From the NCBI GenBank assembly GCA_041395505.1, contig JAWLAG010000001.1, positions 558,001 through 622,000 on the forward strand: 64,000 nt of DNA, in the 5' to 3' direction. Source of the stretch: Steroidobacteraceae bacterium. Its GTDB lineage: Bacteria; Pseudomonadota; Gammaproteobacteria; Steroidobacterales; Steroidobacteraceae. Below, one piece after another: positions 1 to 8,496 of the stretch; position 1 is the first letter of the stretch, and each line of letters begins with the position of its first letter. The notes under the pieces are model-generated. The model ran no database searches, had not been told where the DNA came from, and saw only the letters and a program-made list of their open reading frames with translations. Position numbers and translations under genes: made by a program.

Positions 1-948
1 GATGAATCCTCGTGCGGCACGCTCGAACGCGGCGGGACGCACGAAAGCGTTGTAGCCAGTTGGATTTGAAATGGGGCCGACCTGGTCCGCGCCGAGTACG
101 ATCTTGCGCGATACCAGTGCAGATTTTGTTTGCCCATTTCCCAGATCGACGATGACATTCTGGCGCGGCACGCGGCAAACGAGTCCGCCGCCATTCGGAG
201 GCAAGTGCTCCAGATACGCTAACGGATCGGCGCCAAAATAAACGCCGAGGCCTGCGCTCGATGAAATCGGCCGTGACGATTTGACCCCTGCGCGCTCCGC
301 GAAAATTTTGTCATCGAGCATGGTGAACGCAATCAGGCGGCCCTCGAGCGACCACAGCGACTCGCGTTGCTGCGCATTGAGCGACGGCATTTGGTTCAGT
401 CCCTGCTGGCTCGCAGCCAACTCCCGGCGCAGCGCGGCCAACCTGTCGGCATCCCCGCCGGGCTGTACGCGAAAGGCGTTCCCCAGATAGGAAGGGTAGA
501 TTTTGCCTATCGCAACGAGTTGCAGCTGATTCTTCAGTGGCTTGGGCGCACCGGACGCAGCCTCGAGGAGAGTCAGCAAGTCGGGATACTGGGCACTCAG
601 CCTGGCCAGACTACGTTGCGCTTTCGGGCCGGTCGCCGGGTACAACTTGTAGAGATCGAATTCTTCCCATTGCTGCTTGCGCGCATTCTCGGTCGCGCAA
701 AATCGTTCGCGGTCGCGAACCATCGCGGCGATTTTTGCGCCATTGCCCCAGGTATAGAGCTCCATATCCGCATTGCCCTGCGCAGAGCTGCGTCGTGGCC
801 CGCGCGCGACGTCGCGCAGGCAGTCGCGGATGCGGGTTTCCTCGGCAAAAGCTGCGCGCGCCGGCTCGTTCGTGCACGCGGCGAGCGCCGCGTGGTTTAG
901 CAGGGCCGCGAGCGCCAGCCCGGCGAGGACCTTCAGCACCGGTTTCAA
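1..948 (-). CDS. Putative lipoprotein of unknown function (3' part outside window)
   Basis: Reading leftward from a TTG at 948, an open frame runs without a stop to the window edge (about 316 codons seen). The TTG overlaps the stop of the upstream gene (TTGA), which argues for translational coupling; a GTG at 939 is the alternative start. From the TTG the protein opens with a short basic end, a hydrophobic segment and a lipobox-like LAAC (Cys about residue 25), so export and lipidation are likely. The rest is soluble, with several cysteines, and ends at the edge after a segment containing FGADPLAYLEHLP. I do not recognise the family. The coupling suggests it works with the 573-residue lipoprotein encoded just upstream. 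Confidence 0.6.
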   Translation of the reverse strand, partial: MKPVLKVLAGLALAALLNHAALAACTNEPARAAFAEETRIRDCLRDVARGPRRSSAQGNADMELYTWGNGAKIAAMVRDRERFCATENARKQQWEEFDLYKLYPATGPKAQRSLARLSAQYPDLLTLLEAASGAPKPLKNQLQLVAIGKIYPSYLGNAFRVQPGGDADRLAALRRELAASQQGLNQMPSLNAQQRESLWSLEGRLIAFTMLDDKIFAERAGVKSSRPISSSAGLGVYFGADPLAYLEHLPPNGGGLVCRVPRQNVIVDLGNGQTKSALVSRKIVLGADQVGPISNPTGYNAFVRPAAFERAARGFI

Positions 949-2666
949 CCGCAATCGACAGGCTGGCTACGCTCGGCGACGACGCTCGTCTTGCGCGCGA
1001 TGAAGCTCTCCACCGCTTTGGCTTCCGCCGCGTCTACAGATGCGAGTGCGCAGGCGACCCGGTGCTGCGATTCGGCGCCGGAATCGAACCATACGGACGC
1101 TGTGGCAGGATTGAGTTCAAATCCCTCGCCCAGGCGTTTGGCAAATTCCGTGAATTCTTCGCTATCCGGCAGGCGCAGCGAGTACAGGCCGACGTGTTGC
1201 CCAAGCCTCGCTATTTCCGAATTGGCAAGGCAGGCCTGGTCCGTCATGTCGAGGGCGCATCGGCTGCGCGACTTGTCGCGCACATAACGGTCGATGACCT
1301 CCTGGACGGCGGTCGTGGCTTCGGGTGCCACGATAGTCTTGGTGTTGTTCCTGGTGACTTCCTGCGCGGCGAGCGGCAGCTGGATGCGGTACTCGTAGCT
1401 ACTGCGGTAGCCGCTCTCGTCGAAGGCGCAGTCCGGTGTGTCGAGATCGTCTTCAGCCGAAATGCAGTCCTGGGCTGCCGCGCGCAATTGCAACAAGGTA
1501 GCGCGAACCTCGTCCTGCAATCGTTCGAGGCGGTGAATCTCGCGCAATCCTCCAGGTGTGCTTCGTCCGAGATTGACCATGGTCAGGGAGCCGTCAACGC
1601 GCACGGGCGCGTAATAGGAGCCGGGCGCGTCCAGGACCGACTGGATCTCATCGTACAACGTGTTGTATGCGCCCCAGAGTCCCGCAAGCTGCTCGAACTC
1701 GCTCTCCGAGCCAACGAGGTCGAAGCCCGGCCAGTTGGGCAGTGATTCGTAGGGCGTAATCGCCATGTGGAAATCCTTGGGCGCCTCGAATGCTGCGTTC
1801 GACAGCGTCTCGAGCTTGGCCGTCACCTCGGCCTTGTCCCTGGGGATGCTGTCGCCGCGGCCACCGGTCATGAAGACCGACAAGGTCATGTCCTTGCTGC
1901 TCGCAGTGCTCGACTGCTCGCCGCTGGCTGAAGCCGAAGCGGTGGCGCCCCAACCGGACGCTGATACTTCGGAACTGATCTTCTGTCGTTCGGCGCGATT
2001 TTCGGCCTTGATGCTGACGAGGGCCGTGAGTTTGGCGCCGCTGTACACGGCTGACACGAACGAGTTGCCGCACTGGCGCTGAAATTCCTCCACATCGCGC
2101 TTTGCCAACTGCAGCGCCGCCTCGGTCAAGCGGACCGATCCACTGGTGCCACCGCGGGACGTCACCAGCGGTTGTTCGAACATCGGTTTGGCATCGGGCA
2201 ATGGCATGGGGCCGGCATAGCGCACCCCATTCTCGACGCTCGCTTCGAGCACGAAATTCGACGCGTTCGCACTCAGGTTCGAATCCTTGGCGAAGCTCGC
2301 CTTGCCGTTCGCCTTGAAGCCGATGGCATCGACCGAGGCTTCCGCGGAGACATTCATGCGACGCATAAGTTCATAGCTGTCGGACACTTCGTGCATGGAC
2401 ATCGTGCGCGTCTGGGCGGGCTCGTTGCTTTCGACGAACAGCACGCAGACATTGGGTATCGGTTGATTCCGGTAGGCGTCGTAGCCCCAGCCTAGACTGA
2501 TGCCCGTTTCCGGTACATCGACGATATCGGTTTCGTCCTGGTGTTGCTCGATATGAACGCGGTTCGATTCGCCGTCAGCTTTGCTGCCTGGCTTGCCCGG
2601 TACGGGTGGTTTGCATGCAAAAAGACCTGCGAGTGTGGCAATCAGGAGCGCGCGGAAAACAGGCAT
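945..2666 (-). CDS. Putative 573-aa lipoprotein, possibly MACPF-like
   Basis: The product starts with a hydrophobic signal ending in a lipobox-like LFAC (Cys 18), followed by a Lys/Pro-rich linker, so it is probably a lipoprotein. Around residues 190-270 is a stretch with CGNSFVSAVYSGAKL followed by a Ser/Ala/Gly-rich segment and then FMTGG. This loosely resembles the core of membrane-attack/perforin-type (MACPF) proteins, where a YG.HF.. motif precedes amphipathic strands, but it is only a visual resemblance. The C-terminal half has scattered cysteines (CISAEDDLDTPDC, CALDMTDQAC) that could form disulfides. The gene overlaps the following lipoprotein gene by 4 nt. Function is unknown. Confidence 0.65.
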   Translation of the reverse strand: MPVFRALLIATLAGLFACKPPVPGKPGSKADGESNRVHIEQHQDETDIVDVPETGISLGWGYDAYRNQPIPNVCVLFVESNEPAQTRTMSMHEVSDSYELMRRMNVSAEASVDAIGFKANGKASFAKDSNLSANASNFVLEASVENGVRYAGPMPLPDAKPMFEQPLVTSRGGTSGSVRLTEAALQLAKRDVEEFQRQCGNSFVSAVYSGAKLTALVSIKAENRAERQKISSEVSASGWGATASASASGEQSSTASSKDMTLSVFMTGGRGDSIPRDKAEVTAKLETLSNAAFEAPKDFHMAITPYESLPNWPGFDLVGSESEFEQLAGLWGAYNTLYDEIQSVLDAPGSYYAPVRVDGSLTMVNLGRSTPGGLREIHRLERLQDEVRATLLQLRAAAQDCISAEDDLDTPDCAFDESGYRSSYEYRIQLPLAAQEVTRNNTKTIVAPEATTAVQEVIDRYVRDKSRSRCALDMTDQACLANSEIARLGQHVGLYSLRLPDSEEFTEFAKRLGEGFELNPATASVWFDSGAESQHRVACALASVDAAEAKAVESFIARKTSVVAERSQPVDCG

Positions 2667-2747
2667 CGGTTGCTTTCGGGTAACCTACGACCGGCGGCAC
2701 CATACGGTAGCGCGACCGCTGATGCAAATGACCAGCCCTGTGCTGGG

Positions 2748-3488
2748 TCAGTCGTCTGCGCTGATCACCGAATAGGAATTCACGGTCGCTGGTATGACGT
2801 CGTACTGATAGGGCACGAACAATGCCAGGTCGAGTACCCCCATTCGAATCCATCGGATGGGTTGATCGATACCGCGAACAATGACCCTGTAGTCCTCGCC
2901 CAACGACTTCGTGACTCGGGCCGCATCGGTCGCGAACAGCTCGATGACCTGCTCGCGATACTGCAGAGGATTGACGATGCTGATTTCGACTGACCCGGCG
3001 CTCAGCAACTGCGTGCGCCCGGAGGGCTTGATGCTTGCGACGAATTGCTTCAATTTCGCAATCAGTGCAAGGCTGTTGGCGCCGGAAGCTGGTATGCGCG
3101 TCTTGACGTTGATCGAGGTGCGCGAGGTGTCCGGGCGCGAGTCGGGTGCCAGGCTCACGGTCGCATCGTCGACCCGCAACGGCAGAACGAGGTCATTTTC
3201 GTCGATGACGGACAGCTCGATTCCGCCATCGCGATTCGCCGCCGCCAGCATTGCCTTGAGGGTGTCGTAGATTTCGCGTTTGCGCGCTGCAAATTCCCGC
3301 GTATCGTTGGTCACCGTGACTTCCAGCAGCATGAAATCGCCGGTGCGGCGCAGATACGCGCCAGGCAGTCTTGCGGATTCATCGCGCTTCGCGGCGGTGA
3401 CAATGATTTCATCCATCGATTGCGCGGATGCGCCCGCCGACGTGGCGGCGAGGCACAAAGCGAGTAGCCGTACGAAAACTCTGGTCAT
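2748..3488 (-). CDS. Exported protein with N-terminal TonB-box-like motif, unknown function
   Basis: A 246-residue product from the ATG at 3488, which has GAGGGG about 8 nt upstream; a GTG at 3497 is possible. It begins with a signal peptide (MTRVFVRLLALCLAATSAGA), and the mature end reads SMDEIIVTAAKRDE. That is nearly the TonB box/plug start of TonB-dependent receptors (..EIIVTA.KR), yet no plug or beta-barrel follows and the protein is far too short. The rest is predicted soluble alpha/beta, with LLEVTVTNDTREFAARKREI vaguely like a SIMPL (DUF541) repeat. It lies 80 nt upstream of the lipoprotein pair and reads in the same direction. Confidence 0.65.
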   Translation of the reverse strand: MTRVFVRLLALCLAATSAGASAQSMDEIIVTAAKRDESARLPGAYLRRTGDFMLLEVTVTNDTREFAARKREIYDTLKAMLAAANRDGGIELSVIDENDLVLPLRVDDATVSLAPDSRPDTSRTSINVKTRIPASGANSLALIAKLKQFVASIKPSGRTQLLSAGSVEISIVNPLQYREQVIELFATDAARVTKSLGEDYRVIVRGIDQPIRWIRMGVLDLALFVPYQYDVIPATVNSYSVISADD

Positions 3489-3513
3489 GGATCCCACCCC
3501 TCTGGAATGACCC

Positions 3514-4563
3514 TCACGGGCATCCTGTCAGTTCGACGAATTGTCCGGTCTGGTTGCTGCGATAGACAGCGGCGGGAATCTCACAACCGCGATAGCCATC
3601 CTCTGCGGTTGCGATGATGCGAGCGGGCTCGCCCGCCACGAGGCGTTCGAAGTCGGCAAATTCTTCCAAGAATGTGCGAATCACCGTCGATTGCCAGCCG
3701 CGGATCTTTTCCCTGAGGATCGCTGTCGGGAAGAACCTGCGTGATACTGTCCGTTGGCCGCCGGGCTTGTCGAGCGTAACGACGAGCGAGTGCATCGGCG
3801 CGTAGTAGGCTCGCGCCATGCCGCGCTCGCCATAGACTTCCACAAAGAAGTGATACCCTTTCCATTCAGTCCAACTGCTGTGCACGCTGCCCAGCACACC
3901 CGACGCGCTGCGCAGATGCACGAAGGCGTTGTCCTCAACCTCGGCCAGCTTCCACGTGCGGTTGTCGGTCATGCCCGCCGCGGCGGATACACGCGAGCCC
4001 ATCAGATGGCACACCAGGTCCATTACGTGGATGCCGTTGTCGAGTAACGTGCCGCCCCCCATGATCTTCTTGTCATACATCCACGGTGCCTTGAATTCCG
4101 ACAACCCGGTGTGTCCGGCGAAACCCTTCACATAGCGCAATTCGCCGATATCGCCGCAGGCGATTGCCTCGCGAACCACCTTCACCGCATCGAAGTAACG
4201 GTGATTGAAACCGACGGTCAATACCCGCTTCGCTTCGCGCGCAGCGCCGATCATGGCGGCGCACTCCTCGAGCGAGCTCGCCATCGGTTTCTCGACCAGT
4301 ACATGTTTGCCGTGCTGCAGGCACATACGCGCGACCGGCGCGTGATGTTGTGTCGGTGTCGAGATGATGACGGCGTCGCAGACATCGGATTGGGCCATTG
4401 ACTCGGCCGAGTCGAACTTGCGCACACCGTCGGGCAAGGCGGCCAACGCAGCCTTGTTGACATCGAAGGCAGCGGTCAACTGCGCCCGCGGTGCGAGCCG
4501 CAGGGCCGCCAACCGCACAGCGCCGATACCGCCCAGACCAACCAGGCCATAGCGCATGATCAC
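3514..4563 (-). CDS. Gfo/Idh/MocA family NAD(P)-dependent oxidoreductase
   Basis: The product (about 349 aa) has an N-terminal Rossmann fold (GLVGLGGIG), the family EKP motif (VEKPMA near residue 94) and GFNHRYFDAVK at the start of the substrate domain. These are hallmarks of Gfo/Idh/MocA dehydrogenases, which oxidise or epimerise sugars, inositols or nucleotide sugars. The start is GTG at 4563, overlapping the upstream methyltransferase stop (GTGA), or ATG at 4557. There is no signal peptide, so it is cytosolic. Its position after a glycosyltransferase and a methyltransferase suggests it modifies a sugar in an envelope or secondary glycoconjugate. The exact substrate cannot be read. Confidence 0.9.
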   Translation of the reverse strand: MIMRYGLVGLGGIGAVRLAALRLAPRAQLTAAFDVNKAALAALPDGVRKFDSAESMAQSDVCDAVIISTPTQHHAPVARMCLQHGKHVLVEKPMASSLEECAAMIGAAREAKRVLTVGFNHRYFDAVKVVREAIACGDIGELRYVKGFAGHTGLSEFKAPWMYDKKIMGGGTLLDNGIHVMDLVCHLMGSRVSAAAGMTDNRTWKLAEVEDNAFVHLRSASGVLGSVHSSWTEWKGYHFFVEVYGERGMARAYYAPMHSLVVTLDKPGGQRTVSRRFFPTAILREKIRGWQSTVIRTFLEEFADFERLVAGEPARIIATAEDGYRGCEIPAAVYRSNQTGQFVELTGCP

Positions 4564-5648
4564 ATACCTTCCTTCGCGAGATCGTGCCCGGCCGACCGTG
4601 AGCGCTTCTCGGCGAGTATCGAGAAAACCGGCCCGACCAACGCCAACAACCTACCCGCGATGCGCATTCGGCGCAGTTTGCCATAGCCGGTTACCAACAA
4701 GCGTCGCCAGCCGCCGTACGACTGCCCGTCTTCGAGTTCAACAGGCCTGGCACGCAGGTTCAACAGGCTCAGCTGGTGTTGCTCCATCAATCCCATGATC
4801 TGCCTGGGTGAGACGAGGTGGGTGTGGCGCAATGAGTCGAATCCACGAAGCGCCCGACCCAGGCGTGCCAATGCGGCGCGCGGTACAAGACCGACCGCCC
4901 AGAGCCCGGTTGCTGCATGAGGGCCGGGAAAATAGCGATTGGCCCCTGACAGCCAGATCCGCCCCTTGGGCTTCAGCTGGCGTGAAAGTGAGGTGACAGC
5001 GGCGTCGAGCGAATGACAGTGTTCCAGCAGATCAACGGCGGCGATGCGATCGAACAGGCCCGGCAGGAATGGTGGCGCCTCGATATCAGCGCAGACCAGG
5101 GTCGCCTGGACGCCGGTTTCATCCAGACGCTGCCGGCACATGACGAGCCATCGCAATGCAATATCGAGGCCGACTGCTTGCGCACCGCGCTGCGCCGCGG
5201 CCATCAGCAAACCGCCGGTGCCGCAGCCCGCGTCGAGCAGCCGGTGCCCGGGTTCGATCGCGAGTTCATCTGCAATGGTCGCGAACTCACGGCTGCGGCC
5301 GGTATGATAGGCGCGATAGCGCGGAACGACATGTGCCGGCACGTCGTCGGTGATCTCATAGTAATGATCGAGCATGGCGCAAAATCGGCCCGACCCCTCG
5401 GGCGTCCGATTTCGGTTGCAGGCGCCTTCGACAAGGACAGCCGCTTTGGCACGCTCCTCATCGATCGTCAGGTAGCGGTCGGGCCGCAGCCGGAAATCAG
5501 GTATGCCATGCAGCACGGGGAACTGAAGCGCACAGGCCACGCAGTCGTAGCGCAGCGGTGACGACTGCAATTGTCCGAGGCAGGACGGGCAGACAAAACG
5601 GATCGCTTCGGCACGATCCGCGCTGCCGGCAACCGCCGGTCCGCTCAT
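4560..5648 (-). CDS. Class I SAM-dependent methyltransferase with zinc-ribbon N-terminus
   Basis: Residues 20-39 contain two CxxC pairs (CPSC and CVAC) like a Trm112-type zinc ribbon, ending in FPVLHGIPDFR. Next is a SAM-binding fold with LLDAGCGTGG near residue 137 and GLDIA at the next strand. This arrangement is common in methyltransferases encoded within polysaccharide and glycolipid gene sets. Its ATG overlaps the glycosyltransferase stop (ATGA), and its own stop overlaps the next oxidoreductase. The C-terminal region has a basic hydrophobic stretch (GRLLALVGPVFSILAEKR) that may touch the membrane. The acceptor is unknown. Confidence 0.88.
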   Translation of the reverse strand: MSGPAVAGSADRAEAIRFVCPSCLGQLQSSPLRYDCVACALQFPVLHGIPDFRLRPDRYLTIDEERAKAAVLVEGACNRNRTPEGSGRFCAMLDHYYEITDDVPAHVVPRYRAYHTGRSREFATIADELAIEPGHRLLDAGCGTGGLLMAAAQRGAQAVGLDIALRWLVMCRQRLDETGVQATLVCADIEAPPFLPGLFDRIAAVDLLEHCHSLDAAVTSLSRQLKPKGRIWLSGANRYFPGPHAATGLWAVGLVPRAALARLGRALRGFDSLRHTHLVSPRQIMGLMEQHQLSLLNLRARPVELEDGQSYGGWRRLLVTGYGKLRRMRIAGRLLALVGPVFSILAEKRSRSAGHDLAKEGM

Positions 5649-6598
5649 TCGATTTCCGCAAGCGCACTGCCCGCACCCAATGCGTAGCCGCGCATCTCAC
5701 CGACGGCCCAGACCACGACGAAAAGGCACAGATAGGGCAGCGCCGCCATGAAGTGCTTGATTCCATCGTGCTTGGTTCGAGCCTGCCGTGCCATACGCAG
5801 CAGCAACAACGGCGGCAAGAGCACCGAAGCCAAGCAGGCCGCTGCGCGGCGCAGGTATTCCCGGCGAGCAAAGCGGATGCCCGCGAAATACTGCGAGTAC
5901 AAGTACCGTTGTCGCAGAAACAATCCGAGTGAGAATTTCTTGCTGTGCAGAAGTCGGATCCTGTTGCTCGAGAAGAACGTATGGCCGGCCGCCAGCAGTA
6001 CGGGATGCAGGGTGGTTTCCCAGAAACCACGCGTCAGGACCGAGTTGTCGATTTTCTCGAAAGCCCGCCGCCGGTAGGCGACATTCATGCCGGGTAGCAC
6101 GGTCGAGCTGCCTTCCGCGACCGGTGGCAGAAAGAAGCTGTACTCGCAGAGGAAAGTGGCCCAGTCGAGAGCCGTGTCCGCCACGCCATTTTCCACGCAA
6201 CCGCCTACCGCCACCGCCGATGGCGGCGCTCCGGCAAACGCCTCGGCTATCGCTGCGAGCCAGCCGTGAGTCGGAACGCAATGATCTTCCGTGACTACGA
6301 TGAACTCGCCTCGCGTCGCGGCCAGCGCCGCCGTGCGCAACTGCGGCAAATCGGTTTCGGGCGGCTGGGCAATGAGTCGCACTTCGGGGAAATTCGTGCT
6401 GATTTCACGGCTGACGTCGTCACTGCGTCGATCGGCGATCACGACCTCGTAGGTTGCTTGCCCGTCCTGTTGACGCAGCGCCTCCAATGTCTGCAGCACA
6501 CGCCGCTTGTCCTCGGTGCTGACGAGTCCGATGATGATCGAGAACAGTGGCGGACGGTTGGAATTCCGATCATCGCCGCCGGAAGCAATCGTTACCAC
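5645..6598 (-). CDS. Glycosyltransferase family 2 protein, membrane-anchored
   Basis: The N-terminal GT-A fold is visible: FSIIIGLVSTEDK, YEVVIADRRSDD, then FIVVTEDHCVPTHGWL, where an ED(H) takes the place of the usual DxD. Later come LPGMNVAYRRRAF and a W-rich segment. Two hydrophobic C-terminal segments (LASVLLPPLLLLRMA and YLCLFVVVWAVGEM) should anchor it in the inner membrane. The start is GTG at 6598 with GAGG upstream, 7 nt inside the SDR gene's 3' end. It probably transfers a sugar to a lipid or growing glycan; donor and acceptor are unknown. Confidence 0.87.
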   Translation of the reverse strand: MVTIASGGDDRNSNRPPLFSIIIGLVSTEDKRRVLQTLEALRQQDGQATYEVVIADRRSDDVSREISTNFPEVRLIAQPPETDLPQLRTAALAATRGEFIVVTEDHCVPTHGWLAAIAEAFAGAPPSAVAVGGCVENGVADTALDWATFLCEYSFFLPPVAEGSSTVLPGMNVAYRRRAFEKIDNSVLTRGFWETTLHPVLLAAGHTFFSSNRIRLLHSKKFSLGLFLRQRYLYSQYFAGIRFARREYLRRAAACLASVLLPPLLLLRMARQARTKHDGIKHFMAALPYLCLFVVVWAVGEMRGYALGAGSALAEIE

Positions 6599-7395
6599 GG
6601 CACCTCGCCGCCGCTGTAATTCCAGAACCGGCCGCTGTGTTCGAGATCAACGGTGTCGATGATCGCAATCACCTTGGATACAGCTTCGGCAGGCGGTTGC
6701 AGCGGCATATGCACGCCTTTCATCATGTCCGTATCGACAGGGCCCGGATTGACGACGGCGACTGCGATGTGACGCGGCGCAAGTTCGAAAGCGAGATTTC
6801 GCATCAGCATGTGGGCTGCTGCCTTGCTGGCCCGATACCAGTAAAGCCGGGCAGCGTCGATGCGTGCAAAGGATGCTTCGCTGGTGCCGAGCAACACGAC
6901 TTTCGCGTCGCCCGCAGCGCTGAGATTCCCGGCAAGTGCCTCGGTGAGTTTCAGCGGGCCGATGGTATTGACTTCCAGGGTCTTTCGAAACGAGTCATAG
7001 TCGAACTGCCCGAAACGCTGTCCCCCCATGTCGCCCGCTATCCCGGCATTGTGGATCAGCAAGTCGATGGGCACGGACTTGAGCCGGGTTGCCAGCTCAT
7101 CGATGGCTGCGTGGTCCGTAACGTCGAGCTCGACGAGATCCACGTTCTTGTGCGCCGACGCCAGGTCCTGCAGGCTGCTCGAGTCGGACGGATGACGCGC
7201 ACTTGCAAGCACGCGCCAGCCGCGCTCGGCATACTGCCTTGCAAGTTCGAGCCCGATGCCGCGACTCGAACCGGTGATCAGCACGGTGTGTGCTTCGGCG
7301 GCGTAGGTTCGTGATCCGGCCCCCATTGCAGTTGCGAGAAGCAGAATCGACAGAAAGGTGGAGTTCAAGAATGCTTGCCGGTGGATGATGGGCAT
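6592..7395 (-). CDS. Short-chain dehydrogenase/reductase with signal-like N-terminus
   Basis: Classical SDR features are present: TGSSRGIG (residues 41-48) for NAD(P) binding, HNAG in place of NNAG, Ser 171, and YRASK (Tyr186, Lys190) as the catalytic pair. The unusual part is residues 1-32, a hydrophobic stretch ending in a good signal-peptidase site (TYAAEA) before the Rossmann fold begins. I chose ATG 7395 rather than ATG 7437 because it clears the upstream Nudix stop and begins the signal-like segment directly. An SDR needs a nucleotide cofactor, so export would be odd; the segment may be a membrane anchor. Substrate unknown. Confidence 0.85.
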   Translation of the reverse strand: MPIIHRQAFLNSTFLSILLLATAMGAGSRTYAAEAHTVLITGSSRGIGLELARQYAERGWRVLASARHPSDSSSLQDLASAHKNVDLVELDVTDHAAIDELATRLKSVPIDLLIHNAGIAGDMGGQRFGQFDYDSFRKTLEVNTIGPLKLTEALAGNLSAAGDAKVVLLGTSEASFARIDAARLYWYRASKAAAHMLMRNLAFELAPRHIAVAVVNPGPVDTDMMKGVHMPLQPPAEAVSKVIAIIDTVDLEHSGRFWNYSGGEVPW

Positions 7396-7411
7396 GGTTG
7401 CGATCCCGTGG

Positions 7412-8374
7412 TCAGTTGCGCGTGTCGACGAAATCATGAATCAGGCGCGCCCTCTTGGCTATCGGGTCGATCTCGAAGCGCGACGGATAACCGTGGTAGC
7501 GCCGTGCGAGATCGGGTGGGCAGGGCACTGCAGGACCTGCGGCCTCGGCGTAACAGGTGTCCCAAGGCAGGACGACAAACATGCGGCCATCGGCTTTGAT
7601 CCGTTTGGGCAATACCTGCGGCAGTGCGAGCGAACGCGCGTGCGCGAGCAGAGCGCCGAGGGATCCAAGTCTCGCGTACAGGCGCGCGATCTCCTGCAGC
7701 GTGAACCAGGTCGGGGGCGACTGGATCGGTGGATCAATATCGAAACTGGCCGGGTTGGCAGGCAAAGGCAGCCAGTGCGCCGCCTGCGATTCGCCGAGCC
7801 AGTCGGCCACGTCCTGCTCCTCAGGCAGCGCCGCGATGAAAAAGCGCGTATCGAAGCGCTTCGGCATGTGCACTGGCGTTGTCCAATTGGACCAGTACAC
7901 CAGGCGATCGAGCGCGAGTACGAGATCGTGCTCGGACAGCAGGCGTGCGAAGCACGCGGGGTGATTGTGCAATTCGGGGCGCAACATCTGCAGCGAGTTG
8001 AGTAAACCTGGATTCGCGGCGGCGCCGTCGCGATGGCGCGCCAGCAATATCCCGGACTCCTCGAAGACTTCACGGCAGGCTCCGACGCACAAGCCCAGCG
8101 CGGAGAGCTCGGGAAGCGTCTCGCCGTGCATGGTGCTGCGCAACCGTTGCATCTGGCCCGCCGGGACAGCGCTCGACTGGCGCACTGATGCCTCGCTCGA
8201 ATCCTCGGAATCGACCGTGCCGCCCGGAAAAACCCATTCGCCGCTGGCGAATTCCATGGACCCGAGTCGCTGCAGCATGAGTGCGTGCAGCGACGTGCCG
8301 GACTCGCGCAGCAGCACGACCGTCGCCGCATCCCGCGGTCGTACTTCCGCGGGTGCGTCGGCTGGATTGGTCAT
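7412..8374 (-). CDS. Nudix hydrolase, NUDT19-like with insertion in the Nudix box
   Basis: The Nudix box is split. GG at residues 51-52 is followed by about 45 inserted residues before ACREVFEESGIL (Arg101, Glu102, Glu105, Glu106). The same insertion is known from NUDT19/RP2-type CoA diphosphatases, so hydrolysis of a CoA or acyl-CoA diphosphate is plausible. I use ATG 8374 because the longer frame to 8473 runs into the divergent promoter and adds a basic, non-conserved leader. The gene leads a leftward set (Nudix, SDR, GT2, methyltransferase, Gfo/Idh) spaced by 16 nt and then by overlaps. Confidence 0.85.
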   Translation of the reverse strand: MTNPADAPAEVRPRDAATVVLLRESGTSLHALMLQRLGSMEFASGEWVFPGGTVDSEDSSEASVRQSSAVPAGQMQRLRSTMHGETLPELSALGLCVGACREVFEESGILLARHRDGAAANPGLLNSLQMLRPELHNHPACFARLLSEHDLVLALDRLVYWSNWTTPVHMPKRFDTRFFIAALPEEQDVADWLGESQAAHWLPLPANPASFDIDPPIQSPPTWFTLQEIARLYARLGSLGALLAHARSLALPQVLPKRIKADGRMFVVLPWDTCYAEAAGPAVPCPPDLARRYHGYPSRFEIDPIAKRARLIHDFVDTRN

Positions 8375-8435
8375 AGGGTCAGTCGCCGAATTGGGGATCC
8401 GTCGGCAATTGTAACGGCTCCTGATCAAGGAGTCC

Positions 8436-8464
8436 TTGAGAGGGCGATTGCGAAACGCTATTTT
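8436..8464 (+). promoter_or_regulatory. Sigma-70-type promoter for the VOC/Rieske gene set
   Basis: TTGAGA at 8436-8441 and TATTTT at 8459-8464 are separated by exactly 17 nt, giving a start near 8471 and a short leader to the TTG at 8497. Just upstream, CTCCT (8418-8422) and AGGAG (8428-8432) form a 5-bp inverted repeat around GATCA. It abuts the -35 box and could be an operator. No regulator gene for it was identified nearby. Confidence 0.5.
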
Positions 8465-8496
8465 GTAGGGCACTCGCCCGCAAATGGGAGCCCCGC

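Noticed and set aside
537..1745. A 402-codon plus-strand frame at the left end
   Set aside because: Antisense to the lipoprotein pair, which have signal peptides and coupled starts; this frame has no start signal or domain.
2748..3488. Annotation of the TonB-box protein as a TonB-dependent receptor
   Set aside because: At 246 residues it has no plug or barrel; only the short N-terminal motif is shared.
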